Below, one piece after another: positions 54,242 through 63,436 of a stretch of 64,000 nt of DNA. The stretch's first letter is position 1; the number at the start of each line of letters is the position of its first letter. The DNA lies in contig NZ_CANMKV010000019.1 of assembly GCF_947498635.1 (NCBI RefSeq), positions 28,410-92,409 on the forward strand, written 5' to 3'. Source of the DNA: an uncultured Microbulbifer sp. (lineage in GTDB: Bacteria > Pseudomonadota > Gammaproteobacteria > Pseudomonadales > Cellvibrionaceae). Made by a program: the position numbers and the translations under genes. The notes below the pieces were generated by a model that saw nothing but the letters and a program-made list of their open reading frames with translations, did no database searches and was not told where the DNA came from.

Positions 54242-56824
54242 TTAGGCACCGGCGGCAGATTCGGGCATTTCGGCTTCGCCCTCAACCTCGGCTTTGGCTT
54301 TGGCTCCCAGGGGCTTAAACATCACCAGCAATAATGGCAACAGGGTGAGTGAGCCCAATAGCGCCGCAGACATCGCCAGCGCCGTCAGCAGACCAAAATA
54401 AATCGACGGTACAAACTTGGACAGGGCCAGGATCGAGAAGCCGGCGATAATCGTGATCGCCGTATAAAACATGGCGCGACCGATCGTCGCATGGCTGCGG
54501 TGCATGGTGGCCAGGTAGTTACCATCTTTGGCAAACTCAGCGCGGAAGCGATACAGGTAGTGGATCGCGTGGTCCACGCCGATACCGACGGTAATCGCGG
54601 CGATAGTGATGGTCATCATATCCAGTGGGATACCGGCGAGGCCCATACCCCCGAGCACCACACAGGCCGCCAGCATATTCGGCACCAGCGCAATGATGGC
54701 GATCGACAGGGAGCGGAACAGCACCAGGAACATCAACAGAATGCCCACAAACACCGCACCCAGAGTCAGAATCTGTGATTTGAACAGGCTCTGCAGCATA
54801 TTGTTGTACAGTACCAGCAAGCCAGTCTGGTGAATATTTTCCGGCGCTATGCCCATTTCGCTGTGGGCGTAGTCGTAAATACGCTCAATCAACTCACTGC
54901 GGCGCAGGTTCGGGTCGGTTTCCATCACACGCAGAGTGATGCGTGCCTGGTTGTGCTCCACCGAGAGGTAGGGGTCCACCAGTACACCGCGGATTTCTGC
55001 CGGCAGGCTGGTATTGGCCACCGCCAGTTCGAAGTCGTTGAGCTGACCGCCTTTCAGATCGCGGGCCACCTTATACAGCGTGGCCAGGGACTGCACCTTG
55101 CCGATCTCCGGCTGCTCTTCCAGATAATCGTGCAATTGCTCCAGCGTGCTGAGGCCGGCCACGGTAAACCAGTAGCTCTGCTCTGGGGCCGCCTCTTCGC
55201 TGCCGAAGGGGTCCTCGGAGGCAAAGGGGTCCTCTTCCACCGCAAACGGATCTTCTTCCGCTTCCATCGCAAAAGGATCTTCCTCGCCCTCAAAGGCCGG
55301 CTCTTCTTGCTCGGGTTTATCGAGGATAATATCCAGAGTCACGGTGCCACCCAGGCGGCGGTCGATCACCAGCATGCCTTGATAAATCTCGGTGGAATCA
55401 TCGAAGTAATCGATAAAACGGTTTTCCACCTTGAGCCGGGACATACCCACCACACTAACCACCGCAGCCAGTAGGGAAACCCCGAGTACCACAAACTTAT
55501 GGCGCTCGGCAAAGCTGGAAAAACGCAGGGTAAACGCGTGGGAGTTATCCTCGCTCACCTTGCCCTGGCGCTTGGGCAGAATCATCAAAAAGCTGGGAAT
55601 GATCAGGAAAGACAATATCAGGGCCAGAGTAACGCCCAGGGTCATCATCCAGCCGAAGTCGATCACCGGGCGTATACCGCTCACCACCAGTGAGGCAAAG
55701 GCAACAATCGTGGTCAGAGCCGTATACAGACAGGGCTTAGCCATAAAGCGCACGGTCTGCAGCACCAGTTCCTGACGCCCCCACTGGGGGTTTTGCGCAA
55801 TATATTCGCGGTAGCGCACCGCAAGGTGGATAGTGATGGCCAGAGTGATAATCAGCAACAGTGCCACAAAGTTCGCAGAAATCACCGTCATACGCCAATC
55901 GAGCCAGCTGAACAGCCCCAGGATCATTACCGCGGTGGTGACACAGGTGAGCAGTGGCAGCATTACCCAGCGCGGCTGGCGGAAGATCAACAACAGGGTA
56001 AGGATAATGAAAGCGAGAATACCTACCCCGAACACCACCAGATCGCTTTTGATAAACGAGATCATATCCGCGGTGATCATGGTCACACCGCCGAGGAACA
56101 ACTCCGCCTCGCCATCGTAACCGGCGAGAATGGCCCGCACCGTAGCCACTCGCTTGTGCGCCTCCTGCTCCTGAATAGTGCGGTGCTCCAGATAAATGGC
56201 ACTCACCTCTTCAAGGCGCGCCGTTTCCTCCGCAGAAAGCCCCTCGCTATTGCGCTTGCGGCGCAGGGCATCGCGCTCGCGCACCAGTTCAATACCGCGA
56301 CTATCCAACTTGAGGTTGGCGAGCAACGCGGTGGTCTGGCCATCGGGGCTCAGGATCAATTCGCGGTAGATAGGGCTGGAGAGAAACTCCTGGCGGGCCA
56401 GGTCCCGATCGGTATCCGACTGCGACAGAGTGCGAATCTCGTCGGTAATATCGGTCAGGGACAGTTTGGGGCTGTACAGCAGCGGTACATCGAGAATGGT
56501 CTGCACACTGGAAACGCCATCCACCCCGGCGAGCTCGTCGCGCAGCTTGCTCAGGGTTTGCAGAGATCTATCGCTAAACAGGTCGCCGTCTTTATAGCGG
56601 TAGGTAACTACCAGGAAATCCCCACTGGCGTAACGCTCGGCAATCTCACGGAAGTAATCTAGGGATTTGTCCGCTTCCAAGGTGAGGGAATCGGCCGAGG
56701 CGTCGATCTTGAAGCGGGGCAAGCCCAGTGCCGCCAGCAGTGTGAGCAGGCCGATCACCACCAATACAGCCACAGGCCGCTTGGTCACCAGGTATTCGTA
56801 ACAATTCTTGAAAGCTGACAGCAT
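54242..56824 (-). CDS. RND/MMPL-superfamily transporter with acidic DPF-repeat insert
   Basis: 860 residues. Two sets of six membrane helices: near residues 20-35, 255-420 and 470 to start, then 700-850 (FVGILLMFLVLFRSLSIAIIAL). Motifs typical of sterol-sensing/HpnN-like RND permeases are seen: ITLAITIHLAVRYREYI, ITVGIGVDHAIHYLYRFR, AMFYTAITIIAGF. The second periplasmic loop contains an unusual acidic insert with five DPF units (EEDPFAMEAEEDPFA and following). By family it exports a lipid or hydrophobic compound; the substrate is unknown. No adaptor or outer-membrane partner is next to it. Alone on its transcript between a terminator and the SelW-like gene. Confidence 0.88.
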   Translation of the reverse strand: MLSAFKNCYEYLVTKRPVAVLVVIGLLTLLAALGLPRFKIDASADSLTLEADKSLDYFREIAERYASGDFLVVTYRYKDGDLFSDRSLQTLSKLRDELAGVDGVSSVQTILDVPLLYSPKLSLTDITDEIRTLSQSDTDRDLARQEFLSSPIYRELILSPDGQTTALLANLKLDSRGIELVRERDALRRKRNSEGLSAEETARLEEVSAIYLEHRTIQEQEAHKRVATVRAILAGYDGEAELFLGGVTMITADMISFIKSDLVVFGVGILAFIILTLLLIFRQPRWVMLPLLTCVTTAVMILGLFSWLDWRMTVISANFVALLLIITLAITIHLAVRYREYIAQNPQWGRQELVLQTVRFMAKPCLYTALTTIVAFASLVVSGIRPVIDFGWMMTLGVTLALILSFLIIPSFLMILPKRQGKVSEDNSHAFTLRFSSFAERHKFVVLGVSLLAAVVSVVGMSRLKVENRFIDYFDDSTEIYQGMLVIDRRLGGTVTLDIILDKPEQEEPAFEGEEDPFAMEAEEDPFAVEEDPFASEDPFGSEEAAPEQSYWFTVAGLSTLEQLHDYLEEQPEIGKVQSLATLYKVARDLKGGQLNDFELAVANTSLPAEIRGVLVDPYLSVEHNQARITLRVMETDPNLRRSELIERIYDYAHSEMGIAPENIHQTGLLVLYNNMLQSLFKSQILTLGAVFVGILLMFLVLFRSLSIAIIALVPNMLAACVVLGGMGLAGIPLDMMTITIAAITVGIGVDHAIHYLYRFRAEFAKDGNYLATMHRSHATIGRAMFYTAITIIAGFSILALSKFVPSIYFGLLTALAMSAALLGSLTLLPLLLVMFKPLGAKAKAEVEGEAEMPESAAGA
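55181..55315 (-). repeat. Acidic EEDPFA-type repeat in the RND transporter
   Basis: Codons for about 45 residues in the second periplasmic loop encode five DPF units separated by Glu-rich spacers. The repeat is irregular at DNA level. Confidence 0.85.
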
Positions 56825-56942
56825 AAGTTTCCGCTTCTATCCAATAAATCAGTGGGCCGCGATGCGGCGCATATTTTGATCGCCCCGACGGTGCTGGTGC
56901 AAATACAAAATTTGCGTTTACACGGCGCTATTGGAAATATTT

Positions 56943-57218
56943 TCAGGGAGTATCGATATGTCCCAGGTCGCGCTCGGGAAACAGCAGGTCCCGCACGCGC
57001 CGCTTCAGTTCCTTTGCTCCGGGAAAACCGCCATCGCGTTTGCGTTCCCAGATCAAATTTTCACCAATGTGGATTTCGAATACTCCTCCAGTTCCGGGTT
57101 GTAATGCAACCTCCTGGAGGTCATCGGCAAAGGTATAAAGCAACTCCTGGGCCATCCAGGTAGCCCGCAACATCCAGTTGCACTGCACACAATAATGAAT
57201 AGTTATACTCGGCTTCAC
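56943..57218 (-). CDS. SelW/SelT/SelH-family (Rdx) protein
   Basis: 91 residues with ITIHYCVQCNWMLRATW, giving a C-x-x-C at residues 10-13 where selenoprotein W has C-x-x-U, and GGVFEIHIG followed by IWERKRDGGFPGAKELKRRVRD. The GTG start at 57218 has GAGGGG nine bases upstream. These thioredoxin-like proteins are redox partners of unknown role in bacteria. Lies 21 bases downstream of ubiX, likely same transcript. Confidence 0.88.
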   Translation of the reverse strand: MKPSITIHYCVQCNWMLRATWMAQELLYTFADDLQEVALQPGTGGVFEIHIGENLIWERKRDGGFPGAKELKRRVRDLLFPERDLGHIDTP

Positions 57219-57239
57219 GGTATTCGCCCCCTCAGAGGT

Positions 57240-57902
57240 CTACGCACCCCAGGCGGGCAGTAACTTCTGTTCCACGCCCAACTGGTCGAGCATTCTCGCC
57301 ACCACAAAATCCACAATATCCTCAACCGTGCGCGGCTTCTGATAAAAGCCGGGGCTGGCCGGCAGGATCATCGCGCCCATACGGGTAAGTTTGAGCATAT
57401 TTTCCAGATGGATTTCTGAATAGGGCGCTTCGCGCGGAACCAAAATCAGCTGGCGGCGCTCTTTCAGGGCAACATCCGCAGCGCGTTCGATCAAGTTATT
57501 CGAGGCCCCACAGGCGACCGCCGAGAGCGTGCCGCCGCTGGCCGGACAGATCACCATACTGGCCGGGGCGCCTGTGCCGGAGGCCACCGGGGAAAACCAA
57601 TCGCGCTTGCCAAAAAGGGTTAACTGACCCTCTTTTGCCGCGAATCGATCGGCGAGAAAAGCCTGCAGGGTTTCATCATCCCCCTCGGGCAAGAGCAGAT
57701 CAGTCTCGGTATTGATAACCACCTGTGCCGCATCGGACATTAACAGCCACACACGCACATTAGAGGCGAGCAGGCACTGCAGCAGGCGCAGGCCGTATTG
57801 GGCCCCGGAGGCCCCGGTCATCGCCAGGGTGACGGTTTGATCGAAAGTGGGCGGCAAGGTTGATCCCTCAGTTGTGCAACCACAGCCATCGGCTGTGGTC
57901 AC
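57240..57902 (-). CDS. ubiX: Flavin prenyltransferase UbiX
   Basis: 220 residues. VTLAMTGASGAQYGLRLLQ is the FMN-binding start; VICPASGGTLSAVACGASNNLIERAADV and REAPYSEIHLENMLKLTRMG complete the family. It makes prenylated FMN for UbiD in ubiquinone synthesis. The GTG start at 57902 gives an odd Cys/Gly N-terminus (ADGCGCTTEGS); a later TTG before PPTFDQ is possible. Nine bases separate it from mpl. Confidence 0.93.
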   Translation of the reverse strand: MTTADGCGCTTEGSTLPPTFDQTVTLAMTGASGAQYGLRLLQCLLASNVRVWLLMSDAAQVVINTETDLLLPEGDDETLQAFLADRFAAKEGQLTLFGKRDWFSPVASGTGAPASMVICPASGGTLSAVACGASNNLIERAADVALKERRQLILVPREAPYSEIHLENMLKLTRMGAMILPASPGFYQKPRTVEDIVDFVVARMLDQLGVEQKLLPAWGA

Positions 57903-57911
57903 CGATGTTGA

Positions 57912-59300
57912 TTAAGTTGGGCGGTTGTATTTTTGTTCCAGGGCCCCCATCAGGCGCTGGTGAATACCGCCAAATCCGCCGTTACTCATCACCACCAGGT
58001 GACTGCCCTCACCGGCGAGCTGTAGGGCCGATTCCACCCCAGCTTCAATGGTGTCAAAAATCTTTGCGGGTACCGGGGAGTGATGGGTAACCTCTTCCAG
58101 AGACCAATTCATACCCTGGGGCTGATACCAAAGCACCATATCGGCACCGCTGCAGGCATTCGCCAATTGATTCTGGTGTACGCCCATACGCATAGTGTTG
58201 GAGCGCGGTTCGATCAGGGCGATGATTTTGTCCTCGCCCACTTTGGCTCTAAGCCCACTGAGAGTGGATTCGATTGCCGTGGGGTGGTGGGCAAAGTCAT
58301 CGTATACGCGAATACCGGCCACTTCACCGAGGCACTCCATACGGCGCTTCACCCCCTCGAATCGGCCCAGCGCGGCGGCGCTCAGCGCCGGTACCACACC
58401 CACATGCCGGGCCGCTGCCATGGCCGCGAGGCCATTGCGCACATTGTGCATACCGGTGAGATCCCACTCCACACGCGCCACCTCGGCCCCTTCCAACTGT
58501 ACGGAGAAGCTACTGCCATCCGCAGCGATATCCACCGCGCGCCAGTCTCCGGCGCCGATATCTTGCTGGTCTTCGCTAGCGAAGCGCTGCACTTCACTCC
58601 AGCAGCCCTGCTCCAGTACCTGTTCAATATTTTCCTCTGCAGCGGCAACAATCAGACCATTTGCCGGTACGGTACGCACCAGATGATGGAATTGCCGCTG
58701 GATTGCCGCCAGATCATCGAAGATATCCGCGTGATCGAATTCCAGGTTGTTGATAATCACCGTGCGCGGACGGTAGTGCACAAACTTGGAGCGCTTATCG
58801 AAAAAGGCGGTGTCGTATTCGTCCGCCTCCACAATAAAGAAGGGAGACTCCCCCAGTCGTGCCGACACCCCGAAATTCCCCGGTACGCCACCGATCAGGA
58901 AGCCCGGTCGCATATCCGCCACTTCCAGAATCCAGGCCAGCATACTGGCCGTGGTGGTTTTGCCGTGGGTGCCAGACACCGCCAACACCCAGCGCCCGCC
59001 GAGAAAGTGGTCGCACAGCCACTGGGCACCAGAGGTATAGGGCAGCCCCTGTTCCAGCACCGCTTCCACGGCGGGATTACCGCGAGACATGGCATTGCCG
59101 ACAATGACCAGATCCGGCGCCGGCTGCAGTTGGCCGGGGTCATAGCCCTCGGTGATCTGGATACCCGCCTGCTGTAATTGAGTGCTCATGGGCGGATAGA
59201 TATTGGCGTCGCTGCCGGTGACCCGGTGTCCTTCGGCCACAGCCAACTGGGCTAGGCTGCCCATAAAGGTGCCGCAAATACCTAAAATGTGGATATGCAT
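57912..59300 (-). CDS. mpl: UDP-N-acetylmuramate:tripeptide ligase Mpl
   Basis: 462 residues from ATG 59300 (MHIHILGICGTFMGSLAQLA), the standard Mpl opening and length; the frame extends 23 codons further upstream but without a fitting start. GTHGKTTTASMLAW is the ATP-binding loop, VEADEYDTAFFDKRSKFVHY and DDFAHHPTAIESTL are family sites. It joins recycled L-Ala-D-Glu-mDAP to UDP-MurNAc for cell-wall recycling. Confidence 0.96.
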   Translation of the reverse strand: MHIHILGICGTFMGSLAQLAVAEGHRVTGSDANIYPPMSTQLQQAGIQITEGYDPGQLQPAPDLVIVGNAMSRGNPAVEAVLEQGLPYTSGAQWLCDHFLGGRWVLAVSGTHGKTTTASMLAWILEVADMRPGFLIGGVPGNFGVSARLGESPFFIVEADEYDTAFFDKRSKFVHYRPRTVIINNLEFDHADIFDDLAAIQRQFHHLVRTVPANGLIVAAAEENIEQVLEQGCWSEVQRFASEDQQDIGAGDWRAVDIAADGSSFSVQLEGAEVARVEWDLTGMHNVRNGLAAMAAARHVGVVPALSAAALGRFEGVKRRMECLGEVAGIRVYDDFAHHPTAIESTLSGLRAKVGEDKIIALIEPRSNTMRMGVHQNQLANACSGADMVLWYQPQGMNWSLEEVTHHSPVPAKIFDTIEAGVESALQLAGEGSHLVVMSNGGFGGIHQRLMGALEQKYNRPT

Positions 59301-59581
59301 GGCGGAAATCTGTACTCCTCGAGGTTGCGGCGCAAGCTTAACATGGCGAAACCGGGCAGTAATTGCCAAATACCCCGTTTGCCATGCAATTTATTCGCTA
59401 TTCCATTAGACTCCGCCCCCGCACAGATCGGCCTCACCCCCAGTAGGGTGGTAGGAGTTTTCCAGCAGTGGCCGACACCCGATACGAGCTCCCGGAGTTC
59501 CCCACAGGTACCAACCTAAGAGTGCCTGATGAACCGCCGGATCGGGTCACCTCCCAAGATTTCTATGAAAACAGGATAACC

Positions 59582-60844
59582 ATGTCGAAGAAGAACGCCT
59601 TTTACGCGCAGTCCGGTGGTGTGACTGCCGTAATCAATGCCTCCGCCTGCGGCGTAATTGAAGCTGCCCGTGAGAACCAGGACAAAATCGGTAAAGTCTA
59701 CGCGGGACTCAACGGCATCCTCGGCGCACTGCGCGAGGAACTGATCGACGTGAGCCAGGAGAGCCTGGAAGATATCGCCGCACTGCGCCACACCCCCTCC
59801 GGCGCCTTCGGTTCCTGCCGTTACAAGTTAAAGAGCCTGGAAGAGAACCGCGCCGAGTACGAACGTCTGATCGAAGTGTTCAAGGCCCACGACATCGGCT
59901 ACTTCTTCTATAACGGTGGCGGTGACTCCGCCGACACCTGCCTAAAAATATCCCAGCTGTCCGAGACCATGGGCTACCCCATCCAGGCCATCCACATCCC
60001 CAAGACTGTGGATAACGACCTGCCGTTGACCGATAACTGCCCCGGATTCGGCTCCGTAGCCAAATACGTCGCGGTTTCCACTAAGGAAGCCGCCATGGAC
60101 GTGGCCTCCATGTGCGCCACCTCGACCAAAGTCTTTATTCTGGAAGTCATGGGCCGCCACGCCGGCTGGATTGCCGCTGCCGGCGCCCTGGCCCAAGAAG
60201 AAGAAGGCGATGCGCCACACATTATCCTGTTCCCGGAAGTGGCCTTCGACAAAGAAAAGTTCCTGGCCAAAGTACAGAAGACCGTGGACGAGAAAGGCTA
60301 CTGTGTGATTGTCGCCTCCGAAGGCGCCCAGTACGAAGACGGCACCTTCCTCGCCGACGCCGGCACCACTGATGCCTTCGGCCACAAACAGCTGGGCGGC
60401 GTAGCGCCGACCCTCGCAAATTTAATCAAGAGCGAGCTGGGCTTAAAATACCACTGGGCACTGGCCGACTACCTGCAGCGCGCCGCCCGCCATATCGCCT
60501 CCGCCACCGACGTAGAGCAGGCCTACGCCGTGGGCCGTGCCGCCGTGGAAATGGCGGCAGCCGGCAAAAACGCGATTATGCCGGCCATTATTCGCGCAGA
60601 GGGTGAAGAGTACAGCTGGTCTATCGCCGAAGCGCCGCTGTCTGAAGTGGCCAACGTGGAAAAATTTATGCCGAAAGACTATATCAGCGAAGACGGTTTC
60701 GGCATTACCGCAGCCGGTCGCGAGTATCTGTTGCCACTGATTCAGGGTGAGGACTACCCTCCCTATAAAAACGGCGTACCCCAGTATGCCAAACTGAAAA
60801 AGCAGCTGATTGAAAAGAAGCTGGATACTGAATTTAAAGGCTAA
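59582..60844 (+). CDS. 6-phosphofructokinase, probably pyrophosphate-dependent
   Basis: 420 residues from ATG 59582 (MSKKNAFYAQSGGVTAVINA), which has AGGA upstream; the longer frame is not used. NGGGDSADTCLKI at 111-123 is the phosphate-donor loop of the NGG-DS type, and PKTVDNDLPLTD has Lys141 in the place of the Gly of ATP enzymes, typical of PPi-PFK. MGRHAGWIAA is the fructose-6-phosphate site. It interconverts fructose-6-phosphate and fructose-1,6-bisphosphate, reversible if PPi-linked. Divergent from mpl; followed by a strong terminator. ATP use cannot be fully excluded. Confidence 0.93.
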   Translation: MSKKNAFYAQSGGVTAVINASACGVIEAARENQDKIGKVYAGLNGILGALREELIDVSQESLEDIAALRHTPSGAFGSCRYKLKSLEENRAEYERLIEVFKAHDIGYFFYNGGGDSADTCLKISQLSETMGYPIQAIHIPKTVDNDLPLTDNCPGFGSVAKYVAVSTKEAAMDVASMCATSTKVFILEVMGRHAGWIAAAGALAQEEEGDAPHIILFPEVAFDKEKFLAKVQKTVDEKGYCVIVASEGAQYEDGTFLADAGTTDAFGHKQLGGVAPTLANLIKSELGLKYHWALADYLQRAARHIASATDVEQAYAVGRAAVEMAAAGKNAIMPAIIRAEGEEYSWSIAEAPLSEVANVEKFMPKDYISEDGFGITAAGREYLLPLIQGEDYPPYKNGVPQYAKLKKQLIEKKLDTEFKG

Positions 60845-61339
60845 GAAAAAATCTTTACCCTGAATCAAAAAAGCCCCCGAATAAAATCGGGGGCTTTTTT
60901 TTGCGCTTACTTTATGAATACCAACATCATAAGCCTTTCAAGGTTTCATACCGATCCAAATAATACAACAATCCCCTTCCCAGCCTTACTCTTAACTCCA
61001 AACTGACCTCTTGGCCGTACTTCCAAAACTCACCCAAAAAAGAACAATTCAGCAATACACCGACCCAACAAATAAAAACAAATCACCCCAGGTGTACCAA
61101 TTAACAAAGTGAGGCAAAAGTATAAAACCTTTATAAACGGATGCCATTCATAACCACTCACCCAAAACACAGCTTTCAAAGCCGAAAACATCAACAACCA
61201 AAAGTCAATCAACAAAAAATAAAAATATTGATTTTGAAAACCCCATCAGAAAAATCCAATCACTATCGTGATGAGCAATTGAATTGCGGAAGGAACTATT
61301 TGCATAATCAAACGCCAAAGTTCACAACCATTAAAAATC
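60845..61339. other. 495-bp gap after the phosphofructokinase
   Basis: Begins with a strong terminator (60867-60902). The rest is very AT-rich, with a T-rich strand that gives a chance hydrophobic frame (61030-61215). The upstream region of the lipoprotein gene is included, without a clear promoter or ribosome site. Confidence 0.6.
60867..60902 (+). terminator. Intrinsic terminator downstream of phosphofructokinase
   Basis: AAAAAAGCCCCCGA-ATAAAA-TCGGGGGCTTTTTTTT, a perfect stem with an eight-T tail. The same loop (ATAAAA) and similar stem recur after the lipoprotein gene at 63334. Confidence 0.95.
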
Positions 61340-63298
61340 ATGCTCAGTAAAACCATTCAGCTCACTTTTATCACCCTGCTGCTCTCCGCTTGTAGCGGTG
61401 GCGGATCAGGTAGCAGCAATAACGACACTACCGCTGAAGAAACCCCACCGGTAGCGGACGCGCCCTCAACGGGTGGCGATACTCCGCCAGAAACAACCGA
61501 TCCATCAACAGGAGATGATACTCCGCCGGAAACAGGAGATCCCTCAACTGGAGATGACACCCCGGCCACACCTGCGCAGGCAAAAGATCTCACTTTAAGT
61601 TTTGAAGCAATTAAAATTTTTCGCTTCGACTGGACCGATGCAGAAGGGGCCAGCCACTACCACCTGCTGGAAAATCCCGACGGCGTCTCTGGTTTTAGCC
61701 CGGTTGCAGAAAATATTCCCCAGGGCACTGAAACCCAAGCATTAGAGATAGAAGCTGCGTTGTATAACCGCACCAATGCACAATATATGCTGCAAACTTG
61801 CACTATCGAAGAATCCGAGGAACAGTGCATTGATTCAGAAATACTCTCTGTTAACGATACTCTGGCTGACAGCATTGGCTACCTCAAGGCGAGTAATACC
61901 GATACCGAGGATCTATTTGGCGGAGTGATAAGCCTTAGTGCCGATGGCCAGACCCTGGCTGTGGGCGCTGATAATGAAGATAGCAATACCACCGGTATTG
62001 ATGGCGATGAAAACAATAATGATGCAACTAATTCCGGGGCAGTTTACATCTTTGCCCGCAATCAAAACCGCTGGCAACAGCAGGCCTATCTCAAGGCTAG
62101 CAACACAGGTTTTGATGATCGTTTTGGCCGGGCCCTTAGCCTCAGTGCTGATGGCCATACCCTCGCAGTAGGAGCAGCCCAGGAACGCAGTAAAGCCACT
62201 GGTATTAATGGTGATCAGAGCGACAACAACGCTAAATGGTCCGGCGCAGTCTACATTTTTACCCGCAATGAAAATACCTGGCAGCAACAGACTTACCTAA
62301 AGGCCAGTAATACCGATGCAGACGACACCTTTGGCAACTCGTTAAGCCTAAGTGCCGACGGCCAGAGCTTAGCTGTGGGAGCTCCCCTAGAATCGAGCGC
62401 AGCCACTGGTATCAATGGTGATCAACAAGATAATGAAATATCGGGAACCGGGGCCGTTTATATCTTTGATCGCGATGAAGACAGCTGGCAACAGCAAGCC
62501 TATATCAAAGCTAATACTACGGATTCCTATGACCATTTTGGTATCTCGGTCAGCCTTAGTGGCGATGGACGGACCCTGGCGGCAGGAGCTTCGAATGAAA
62601 GCAGCAGTGCCACCGGAATCAATGGCGATGAAAACGATGATAGCGCTTCAGGTTCTGGAGCTGCTTATGTCTTTACACGCAGTGGAGATAGCTGGCAACA
62701 GCAGGCTTACATTAAAGCCAGCAATACCGATAAAGGAGATGGATTTGGTGGAGCACTCAGCCTAAGTGCCGATGGTCTGACTCTCGCGGTAGGTGCTAGA
62801 AGAGAAAAGAGTAGCGCTACCGGCATTAATAGCGATGAGAGCGATAATAGTCTTAATGCATCCGGAGCCGTATATATCTTTGCCCGCACTGAAGATAGCT
62901 GGCAACAGCAAGCCTACATTAAGGCCAGTAATACAGATGAATATGACAGTTTTGGCAACTCAATGAGTTTAAGTGCCGATGGCCAAATCCTTGCGGTAGA
63001 GGCTCCATACGAAAATAGTCGTGCTATCGGCATCGGCGGTGACCAGCTGGATAATTCCGCAGATAACAGTGGAGCCGTGTATATCTTTGTTCGTAGTGAA
63101 AATAACTGGCAGCAGAAAGCCTATTTAAAAGCCAGCAATGCAAGTCGAGCAGACCTTTTTGGTCACTCAATCAGTCTCAGTGCCGATGGCCAGACTCTCG
63201 CTGTAGGGGCTCGGAAGGAAGATAGTAACGCCACCGGTATCGGGGGTAATCAACAGGATGACTCCGTATTAGATAGCGGGGCGGTGTATATCTACTAA
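61340..63298 (+). CDS. Surface or periplasmic lipoprotein with seven FG-GAP repeats
   Basis: 652 residues. Signal and lipobox TLLLSACSGGG (Cys18 likely lipidated). A linker follows with four short TPP/STGDDTPPET units. A non-repeat domain spans about 75-175 (LSFEAIKIFRFDWTDAEG, fibronectin-like). Then seven tandem repeats of 69 residues, each with YLKASNTD..D.FG, LSLSADGQTLAVGA, ATGINGDQ and GAVYIF.R...WQQQA, the FG-GAP type; the acidic NGDQxDN loop may bind calcium. Seven units are enough for one beta-propeller. Role unknown (adhesion or binding is an inference). The ATG is at 61340; no strong ribosome site. No terminal LPxTG or sorting signal. Confidence 0.87.
   Translation: MLSKTIQLTFITLLLSACSGGGSGSSNNDTTAEETPPVADAPSTGGDTPPETTDPSTGDDTPPETGDPSTGDDTPATPAQAKDLTLSFEAIKIFRFDWTDAEGASHYHLLENPDGVSGFSPVAENIPQGTETQALEIEAALYNRTNAQYMLQTCTIEESEEQCIDSEILSVNDTLADSIGYLKASNTDTEDLFGGVISLSADGQTLAVGADNEDSNTTGIDGDENNNDATNSGAVYIFARNQNRWQQQAYLKASNTGFDDRFGRALSLSADGHTLAVGAAQERSKATGINGDQSDNNAKWSGAVYIFTRNENTWQQQTYLKASNTDADDTFGNSLSLSADGQSLAVGAPLESSAATGINGDQQDNEISGTGAVYIFDRDEDSWQQQAYIKANTTDSYDHFGISVSLSGDGRTLAAGASNESSSATGINGDENDDSASGSGAAYVFTRSGDSWQQQAYIKASNTDKGDGFGGALSLSADGLTLAVGARREKSSATGINSDESDNSLNASGAVYIFARTEDSWQQQAYIKASNTDEYDSFGNSMSLSADGQILAVEAPYENSRAIGIGGDQLDNSADNSGAVYIFVRSENNWQQKAYLKASNASRADLFGHSISLSADGQTLAVGARKEDSNATGIGGNQQDDSVLDSGAVYIY
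61880..63295 (+). repeat. Seven tandem 207-bp FG-GAP repeats
   Basis: Units start at 61880 and every 207 bases after (the seventh at 63122, slightly shorter at its end). Consensus SADGQTLAVGA and SGAVYIF. The copies are diverged but clearly the same unit. Confidence 0.93.
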
Positions 63299-63333
63299 CG
63301 CCTTACCGCCTGAGAAACTGAATTCTAGGCCTG

Positions 63334-63359
63334 AAGCCCTCGGATAAAACCGGGGGCTT
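63334..63359 (+). terminator. Weak terminator-like hairpin after the lipoprotein gene
   Basis: AAGCCCTCGG-ATAAAA-CCGGGGGCTT with one G-T pair; same loop as the phosphofructokinase terminator but the T-tail is replaced by TATATAT, so weaker. Confidence 0.65.
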
Positions 63360-63436
63360 ATATATATCTACTTCTTTCGTATCAATACCCAAAACCCAAT
63401 TCTAGATTCCATAACTGCTTAACCGAAGAACCCGAC

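Noticed and set aside
54830..55474. 214-codon plus-strand frame opposite the RND transporter
   Set aside because: Same reason; covers the DPF repeat in antisense.
55793..56662. 289-codon plus-strand frame opposite the RND transporter
   Set aside because: Shadow of a conserved transporter; composition is His/Gln-rich in a way typical of antisense frames.
56943..57218. Selenoprotein with recoded stop
   Set aside because: The redox site is an ordinary C-x-x-C with no in-frame TGA.
58080..59177. 365-codon plus-strand frame opposite mpl
   Set aside because: Antisense to a clear Mpl gene; high GC gives long shadow frames; no recognisable domain.
61030..61215. Small hydrophobic minus-strand frame (61 codons) before the lipoprotein gene
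   Set aside because: Starts with TTG, has no ribosome site, and lies in a T-rich strand where chance hydrophobic frames are expected.
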